From Nitrososphaerota archaeon (GTDB taxonomy: Archaea; Thermoproteota; Nitrososphaeria; Nitrososphaerales; Gagatemarchaeaceae): a DNA stretch of 5,426 nucleotides. The position numbers and the translations under genes were made by a program. Positions 1-3,863 of this stretch are shown here, piece by piece. The stretch is from NCBI GenBank assembly GCA_003135575.1, contig PLCG01000089.1, positions 38,990 through 44,415 of the forward strand, given 5' to 3'. The notes under the pieces are model-generated. The model ran no database searches, was not told the DNA's origin, and was given only the letters and a program-made list of their open reading frames with translations. The first letter of the stretch is position 1. Each line of letters begins with the position of its first letter.

Positions 1-449
1 CCGCCGAGCCCGATCACCGCGGTCCTCTGGAATCCGGACGTGTTCGACCCGTCGATCACTATCTTGCGCATGACATGGACCTCGTCCACAGGGACAGACC
101 CGAGCATCTCGGCGATGATGATGGCAGTCTCGATAGCCTCCGTGCTGGGAGGGTGAGGAGGCTCCTCGTCTGCGTCGACCAGGCAGGCGGACTCTGGGTT
201 CCACTTGTAGAGGTTCACCCTTCCCTTGTTGAACTCGAAGACCGCCGCTGGGTCGATCTGGCCGAGCTCGCTCTGCGTCGGGCGGAGCCTCCTCTCGAAC
301 GAGAGCGGCAGCTCCTCTGACTTTACGATAGGGCACGGGCAAAAAAGCTTCGTGCTCGTCGCGAGCTGCTGATGGATCTCCAGGCCGACCCTAAGCTGGC
401 ACGAGGCCGGGTCGAACGGGAGAGTCGTGTTTCCGGCAGTTCTTTCCAT
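1..449 (-). CDS. gatE: Glutamyl-tRNA(Gln) amidotransferase subunit E, N-terminal part (cut by window edge)
   Basis: GatE is the kinase/amidase-acceptor subunit of the archaeal GatDE complex. It phosphorylates the glutamyl group of Glu-tRNA(Gln) and replaces the phosphate with ammonia delivered from GatD, giving Gln-tRNA(Gln) in the cytoplasm. The first 149 residues are visible. The GatB/GatE signature VGLEIHQQL lies at residues 21-29; the His of this motif is a metal ligand in GatB-type structures. It is followed by the Cys pair FCPCP (36-40), LRPTQSELGQIDP (55-67), the acidic VDADEEPPH (91-99) and VHVMRKIVIDGSNTSGFQR (124-142). The last two are typical of GatE/GatB. The start is the ATG at 449, five bases after the gatD stop, so the two are co-transcribed and probably translationally coupled. 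No strong Shine-Dalgarno is present; a weak AGGCGG lies upstream. The insert domain and tRNA-binding tail lie outside the window. Family identity is very secure. Confidence 0.96.
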   Translation of the reverse strand, partial: MERTAGNTTLPFDPASCQLRVGLEIHQQLATSTKLFCPCPIVKSEELPLSFERRLRPTQSELGQIDPAAVFEFNKGRVNLYKWNPESACLVDADEEPPHPPSTEAIETAIIIAEMLGSVPVDEVHVMRKIVIDGSNTSGFQRTAVIGLG

Positions 450-454
450 GGGTC

Positions 455-1774
455 CTACCGCCTTTGGATCGTCCTATTCGTTATCTCGCCGGCCAGGTTG
501 TCCTGCATTGCGACCATGGTGCCTTCAGGAGACTTGAAGTTCGCAAGCGCCCACATGAGCTTCGCGAGGGCGGTCTCGGGGAGCATGTCCTCGAGCGGCA
601 CTACCCCCGCTTTCAGGAGGTCCCTCCCGGTGTCGTACACGTTCATGTCCACCCTCCCCCAGAGGCATTGGGAGGTCATGCAGGCCACCCCACCGCCGGC
701 GACGAATTTTCTCACGACCTCGATGTTCTTGCTGTTGATGTGCCCTAGTCCCGTGCCCTCGAAGACCACACCGTGAAGCCCGGAGCCGAGGATCGCGCTC
801 AGATATTCCTTAGACATCGATGGGAAGAACTTGACCAACGCCACTCTCGGGTCGAACTTCGGCTTGGCTGCGAAAGAGCCCGTCTTCCCTCTAGGAGTGG
901 GCGGTTCGTGCGCCACCATCTCGGTCCCCTTCCTGGACCAGAAGGCGACGGGCTCGATGCCCATCGACTCAAACGCATCCCTCGCGCTTGTGTGGTTCTT
1001 CCGCACGCGAGTTCCCAGGTGGACTGCCAGCGTCTCGTCGCTCGAGTCGGCGTGCATAGCGACAAAAACTCCCGAGAAATTAGCCTGGACGGCCATGGTC
1101 GCCGCCCCTATCAGGTTGAGAAACGCGTCTGAAGAAGGACGGTCAGAGGACCGTTGCGACCCCACGACGAAGAGCGGGACCGGAATCCCCCTGAGCGCAA
1201 AGCTCAGCGCCGCCGCGGTGTAGCCCATCGTGTCGGTGCCCATCGTCAGGATCACACCCGAGACGCCCTTGGCCACCACCTCTGATACCCTCTTCGCGAT
1301 TGCCTCCCAGTGGTTCGGCTCGAGGTTCTCGCTGTATACGCTTACGACTATCTCGGGCTTGATGCTCGCGACCTCAGAGAGCTCAGGAAAGAGCGAATAG
1401 AGCTCCTCCGCGGTGGTCGCTGGGTGGACGGCCCCGGTCCTGTAGTCGACACGGCTAGCGATTGTGCCCCCCGTGCCCAAGATCGCGACTTCCGGCAGGC
1501 CTTTCCCCGCCGCCTGCTTCGGCGCGATGAACTTCGGCGCCTCTCCCTTCGCGACGCGGACGACCTTCGAGACCTTGTCGACAGAGATTCCGACGTTGTA
1601 GCCGCTCTTGAGCTTGATCACGATGTGCTTGTCGTCGTTGTGCTCGTATCGGGGCACCAAGGTGCCCTTGATGCTCTCTGTGCCCATCTGGATTTCCAAG
1701 ACGTCTCCGATGCTCGCGCCGGCCTCCGTAAGCAGCTTGGCAGAAGGGCCGCGGTAGCCTGAGAGGTCGGGCAT
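455..1774 (-). CDS. gatD: Glutamyl-tRNA(Gln) amidotransferase subunit D (asparaginase-like glutaminase)
   Basis: GatD hydrolyses glutamine to supply ammonia to GatE for tRNA-dependent Gln-tRNA(Gln) synthesis. With the ATG at 1774 the protein has 439 residues, close to the roughly 435 usual for the family. Order: small N-terminal beta-barrel domain (about 1-80, with SIGDVLEI and HIVIKLKSGYNVGI), then the two-part L-asparaginase fold. Catalytic residues by family alignment are Thr104 (GTGGTIAS, 100-107), Thr180-Asp181 (GTDTM) and Lys259 (VRKNHTSARDAF). The GatD-specific VGSQRSSDRPSSDA and the C-terminal EGTGLGH and TSQCLWGRVDMNVY are present. The reading frame stays open to a GTG at 1849, adding 25 residues, with another ATG at 1807. 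I prefer 1774 because GYRG-AKLL-IGD aligns with the known N-terminus of Methanothermobacter GatD, and the extension spans a hairpin and a TATA-like box. Odd point: the usual His before GTDT is Met178. gatE follows 5 bp downstream. Confidence 0.94.
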   Translation of the reverse strand: MPDLSGYRGPSAKLLTEAGASIGDVLEIQMGTESIKGTLVPRYEHNDDKHIVIKLKSGYNVGISVDKVSKVVRVAKGEAPKFIAPKQAAGKGLPEVAILGTGGTIASRVDYRTGAVHPATTAEELYSLFPELSEVASIKPEIVVSVYSENLEPNHWEAIAKRVSEVVAKGVSGVILTMGTDTMGYTAAALSFALRGIPVPLFVVGSQRSSDRPSSDAFLNLIGAATMAVQANFSGVFVAMHADSSDETLAVHLGTRVRKNHTSARDAFESMGIEPVAFWSRKGTEMVAHEPPTPRGKTGSFAAKPKFDPRVALVKFFPSMSKEYLSAILGSGLHGVVFEGTGLGHINSKNIEVVRKFVAGGGVACMTSQCLWGRVDMNVYDTGRDLLKAGVVPLEDMLPETALAKLMWALANFKSPEGTMVAMQDNLAGEITNRTIQRR

Positions 1775-1803
1775 GTCGCTGCCATCCGGTCCGTCCTCTC
1801 GCT

Positions 1804-1815
1804 GCATAAAGCTTT
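1804..1815 (-). promoter_or_regulatory. Possible TATA-like box for gatD
   Basis: On the minus strand the sequence AAAGCTTTATGC is an AT-rich patch in GC-rich surroundings. TTTATG (1810-1805) is centred about 34 nt before the preferred gatD ATG at 1774. An archaeal TATA box normally sits about 26-28 nt before the transcription start, which would put the start near 1780 and give a leader of about 6 nt. This is weaker than the two boxes in 2157-2292. gatD may instead, or also, be read through from the GYD gene. Confidence 0.35.
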
Positions 1816-1826
1816 GAGGTGGTAGA

Positions 1827-1845
1827 TCTCGGAAAGGGTCCGAGA
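1827..1845. repeat. Perfect 7-bp inverted repeat between the GYD gene and gatD
   Basis: TCTCGGA and TCCGAGA are exact reverse complements separated by five bases (AAGGG on the plus strand), giving a compact GC-containing hairpin. It lies 17 bp past the stop codon of the GYD-domain gene and upstream of the gatD TATA-like box. It could attenuate or end transcription of the GYD gene, but no T-run follows, so it is not a classical terminator. Its position inside the longer alternative gatD frame argues that this stretch is non-coding. Confidence 0.4.
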
Positions 1846-1862
1846 GCACGGGAAGAGGTCGG

Positions 1863-2156
1863 CTAGCCCTTTAGGCTGGAGATTATGTTGGCCATCTCCT
1901 TCCTCGTCATGGCCTTGAGGGTCGTCGTGCGGATGTTTCCCATTCTCCCCAGCTCAAGGTTGATCTTCACCATCGACTCGTCATCCGGGAGCTTCACGAC
2001 TGCGACGAGGTCATACTGGCCAAGCGTGTAGTAGTATGACGCTTCCCCGCCCGCCTTCTTCACCATCTTCTCGAAGTTCTCCGCGCGTTTAGGCGAGTCC
2101 TTGACGGTCCGAATACCCTGTTCGGTCCAGTTGATCAGGAGGATGTAGTGGGGCAC
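1863..2156 (-). CDS. Small GYD-domain protein of unknown function
   Basis: This is a 97-residue cytoplasmic protein made of one GYD domain, a small ferredoxin-like alpha/beta fold resembling AsnC/Lrp effector and dimeric alpha-beta-barrel proteins. Visible signatures are HYILLINWTEQGIRTVKDSP near the N-terminus (3-22), GGEASYYYTLGQYDLVAVV with the name-giving GxYD at 46-49, and the C-terminal GNIRTTTLKAMTRKEM. No helix-turn-helix is present, so it is not a complete Lrp regulator, although such domains can bind small ligands. The biochemical role of the family is not established. The start is GTG at 2156: the domain begins immediately after it, and a TATA-like box is centred 28 nt upstream, as expected for a leaderless message. 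The frame stays open to 2339, but that would run through the divergent promoter region and into the neighbouring gene. The stop is followed by a hairpin and then gatD. Confidence 0.88.
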   Translation of the reverse strand: MPHYILLINWTEQGIRTVKDSPKRAENFEKMVKKAGGEASYYYTLGQYDLVAVVKLPDDESMVKINLELGRMGNIRTTTLKAMTRKEMANIISSLKG

Positions 2157-2178
2157 GGCCCCTTTGGAGGCCTTTCCG

Positions 2179-2190
2179 ATAGATAAAGGA
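2179..2190 (-). promoter_or_regulatory. TATA box of the GYD gene (leaderless start)
   Basis: The minus strand reads TCCTTTATCTAT. TTTATC (2187-2182) is centred about 28 nt before the GTG start at 2156, the spacing expected when archaeal transcription begins at or next to the start codon. No Shine-Dalgarno motif lies between the box and the GTG, which supports a leaderless transcript and fixes the start choice. Confidence 0.6.
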
Positions 2191-2232
2191 TGCGAGGCGT
2201 TTCCCGCACGAGATGGGCTTTGAGTACCGATT

Positions 2233-2280
2233 CGCAATAGGAATATCTTGCGCAATGCTATTAATATAGAGAATAATCTT
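2233..2280 (+). repeat. Short direct repeats around the sulfurtransferase TATA box
   Basis: Two pairs of short direct repeats occur in the AT-rich divergent intergenic region. CGCAAT is found at 2233-2238 and 2251-2256, 18 bp apart, just upstream of the TATA box. GAATATCTT at 2241-2249 recurs as GAATAATCTT at 2271-2280, one copy on each side of the box. Such an arrangement could be a regulator-binding site, but the repeats are short enough to be chance in AT-rich DNA. Confidence 0.3.
2260..2270 (+). promoter_or_regulatory. TATA box of the thiosulfate sulfurtransferase gene (leaderless start)
   Basis: ATTAATATAGA contains TTAATATA at 2261-2268, a strong archaeal TATA-like element in an AT-rich island. 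Its centre is about 28 nt before the ATG at 2293, so transcription should begin within a base or two of that codon. No Shine-Dalgarno is present. This argues against the in-frame ATG at 2248, which would lie upstream of the box. Confidence 0.7.
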
Positions 2281-2292
2281 CGATGTGAAATT

Positions 2293-3150
2293 ATGAGTAC
2301 TGTTGAATATGCGCACCCCGAAGTGCTTGTGGACACCAACTGGGTCCTTCAGCACCACAAGGATGCAAACGTCAGGATTGCAGAGGTCGATTACGATCCC
2401 GCGGCCAATTACAGCACCGGGCACGTCCCCGGAGCCGTCCTCTTCGACTGGAAGAAGGACATCAACGACGCATTGCGCAGGGACATCATGAGCAAGGACC
2501 AGCTTGAGGCCTTGTTCGGCGCTGCAGGGATCACGAGCGACACATTGGTGATCCTTTATGGCGACTTTAACAACTGGTTCGCCACCTTCGCGTTCTGGGT
2601 CTTCAAGTTCCACGGAGTCCAGAACATGAAGCTCATGAACGGAGGAAGGAAGAAATGGCTCCTCGAGGAAAAGCCGGTCACAAAGGACGTCCCGAGCTAT
2701 CCAAAGTCGAGCTACAAGGTCGGGACGCCCGACCCGTCTCTCAGGGTCTACAAGGAGTACGTGCTCCAGTCGCTTAGGCTGGGGGACAAGGTCCTCGTCG
2801 ACGTCAGGGGCCCCAAGGAGTTCAGCGGAGAGATCCTCGCGCCTCTGGAGTATCCTACTGAGCACGCACAGAGGGGCGGACACATCCCCGGCGCCAAGAA
2901 CATCCCTTGGGCGCAGACGGTGAACGACGCCGACGGGACGTTCAAGTCCAGGAAGGACATCGAGGCGCTTTACAACCCAAAGGGCGTGACCTCGGAGAAG
3001 GAGGTCATCACCTACTGCAGGATAGGCGAGAGGTCCTCTCACTCGTGGTTCGTCCTAAAGTATCTGCTCGGGTACCCCAATGTCAAGAACTATGACGGCT
3101 CTTGGACGGAATGGGGCAACTCGATAGGCACGCCTGTCGAAAAGCCGTAA
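2293..3150 (+). CDS. Thiosulfate sulfurtransferase (two-domain rhodanese)
   Basis: The enzyme transfers sulfane sulfur from thiosulfate (or 3-mercaptopyruvate) to cyanide or a thiol acceptor through a cysteine persulfide. The 285-residue protein is of normal length for tandem-domain rhodaneses and has no signal peptide, so it is cytoplasmic. The N-terminal domain (about 8-130) is the non-catalytic copy: YSTGHVPGA, then LYGDFNNWFA with Asp91 where an active domain has Cys. The C-terminal domain (about 150-280) has LVDVRGPKEF, GGHIPGAKNIPWA and the active loop YCRIGERSSH with catalytic Cys242, followed by GYPNVKNYDGSWTEWGN. The CRIGERS loop is the form seen in thiosulfate sulfurtransferases such as actinobacterial CysA/SseA-like proteins, rather than the CxxGxxA form of mercaptopyruvate enzymes, so thiosulfate is the likelier donor. 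The start at 2293 is set by the TATA box. The gene is divergent from the GYD gene and convergent with the GcvH/TusA-like gene. Confidence 0.95.
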   Translation: MSTVEYAHPEVLVDTNWVLQHHKDANVRIAEVDYDPAANYSTGHVPGAVLFDWKKDINDALRRDIMSKDQLEALFGAAGITSDTLVILYGDFNNWFATFAFWVFKFHGVQNMKLMNGGRKKWLLEEKPVTKDVPSYPKSSYKVGTPDPSLRVYKEYVLQSLRLGDKVLVDVRGPKEFSGEILAPLEYPTEHAQRGGHIPGAKNIPWAQTVNDADGTFKSRKDIEALYNPKGVTSEKEVITYCRIGERSSHSWFVLKYLLGYPNVKNYDGSWTEWGNSIGTPVEKP

Positions 3151-3152
3151 GA

Positions 3153-3183
3153 GGGCGGGGGCCGCCCGGCGGCTTTCCTCTCC
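3153..3183 (+). terminator. GC-rich hairpin plus pyrimidine tract after the sulfurtransferase
   Basis: Just past the TAA stop at 3148-3150, two mutually exclusive stems can form: GGGCGG (3153-3158) with CCGCCC (3162-3167), or GCCGC (3161-3165) with GCGGC (3169-3173). The second is followed directly by TTTCCTCTCC. This looks like a weak transcription end for the plus-strand gene in a 44-bp convergent gap. Archaeal termination usually depends on T-runs, and this tract has only three consecutive T, so the call is tentative. Confidence 0.35.
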
Positions 3184-3194
3184 GTTGCGGTAGG

Positions 3195-3863
3195 TCACCC
3201 CTGCGTCTTCTTCACGACATAGTGGACGAGGTTTCCTTCCCTTCTCGTCTCTAGGACCTCGTTGCCGGTCCTTTCGCTCCAGCGGATCATCTCTATCTCG
3301 GACGTGGGATCGTCAGAGACCAAGTGGACCACAGTGCCCTTCGGCGACGAACCGAAGGCCTCGTCCAGCCTGACAAGGACCGCCGAACACTCCGTGCCTA
3401 TCTCATACATCTCCTGATCCGGGAACTCTGCGAAGCACCGGATCTTCAGCTCGGTTATCCTGGCCTGCAGGTCTCCCCTCGCCATCACGGGGGCCTTCAA
3501 CAGGGCCAGCTCTTGCTCCTTCTTCAGAGGCTCCAGCCTCGCGAACCAACCCGCCCCGTATGGGTCGTGATTAAGGAGCCTCGGGTTCGTTACCATGGCT
3601 TCGTTCACGGCCACGATTCTGCCGGTTATCGGACTCTTGACGGTGTCGAAATGCCTCGGGCTCTCGATGGCGCCTATACCCTTGCCCCTCTCCACCACGG
3701 TCCCGACCGCCTTGAAGGAGACCGAGGCGATGGGGCCTCCAAGCCACGCGAGGACCGCGTTGATCCCGACGGTCGCCGCGCCGTCCCCGTCGAACTTCAC
3801 CCATGTGTTGGACTCCGTGTCATACAGGACGTCGTCGGCGAACCTGCAGTTCCCTATGATCAT
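3195..3863 (-). CDS. GcvH-like lipoyl-type domain fused to a TusA/SirA-like domain; function unknown
   Basis: This is a 222-residue cytoplasmic protein. Residues about 14-112 match glycine-cleavage H protein along their length: YDTESNTWVKFDGDGAATVGI, VGTVVERGKGIGAIES, SPITGRIVAVNEA and NHDPYGAGWFARLEP. In GcvH the lipoylated lysine sits two residues after the ES of this motif; here that position is Arg70 (ESPRH), so normal lipoylation is not expected. Lys76 is nearby but out of register. Residues about 135-219 match TusA/SirA: YEIGTEC, the SDDPTSEIEMIRW stretch, GNEVLE and a final strand ending VVKK. The CPxP motif is reduced to C159-S-A-V, keeping only the cysteine. A further Cys6 lies near the N-terminus. 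The ATG overlaps the elp3 stop as ATGA, so it is the second gene of that operon and probably translationally coupled. H-like proteins in sulfur-oxidising systems carry sulfur intermediates, so a sulfur-carrier or scaffold role is an inference; a glycine-cleavage role is unlikely. Confidence 0.85.
   Translation of the reverse strand: MIIGNCRFADDVLYDTESNTWVKFDGDGAATVGINAVLAWLGGPIASVSFKAVGTVVERGKGIGAIESPRHFDTVKSPITGRIVAVNEAMVTNPRLLNHDPYGAGWFARLEPLKKEQELALLKAPVMARGDLQARITELKIRCFAEFPDQEMYEIGTECSAVLVRLDEAFGSSPKGTVVHLVSDDPTSEIEMIRWSERTGNEVLETRREGNLVHYVVKKTQG

Noticed and set aside
1863..2156. GYD gene as a full AsnC/Lrp transcription regulator
   Set aside because: Only the small alpha/beta domain is present; there is no room for a helix-turn-helix.
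2248..2292. Sulfurtransferase start at the in-frame ATG at 2248
   Set aside because: It lies upstream of the TATA box at 2261-2268, so the transcript would not include it.
2157..2339. N-terminal extension of the GYD gene to 2339
   Set aside because: It would run across both TATA boxes and into the divergent gene. The conserved domain begins right at the GTG at 2156.
2089..3042. Long open frame (317 codons) on the minus strand opposite the sulfurtransferase
   Set aside because: It is antisense to a clear rhodanese gene, its translation shows no family motif, and its end overlaps the GYD gene. High GC makes such long shadow frames common.
3195..3863. Fusion gene as a genuine glycine-cleavage H protein
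   Set aside because: The lipoyl lysine position is Arg, a TusA-like domain is attached, and no other glycine-cleavage gene is nearby.
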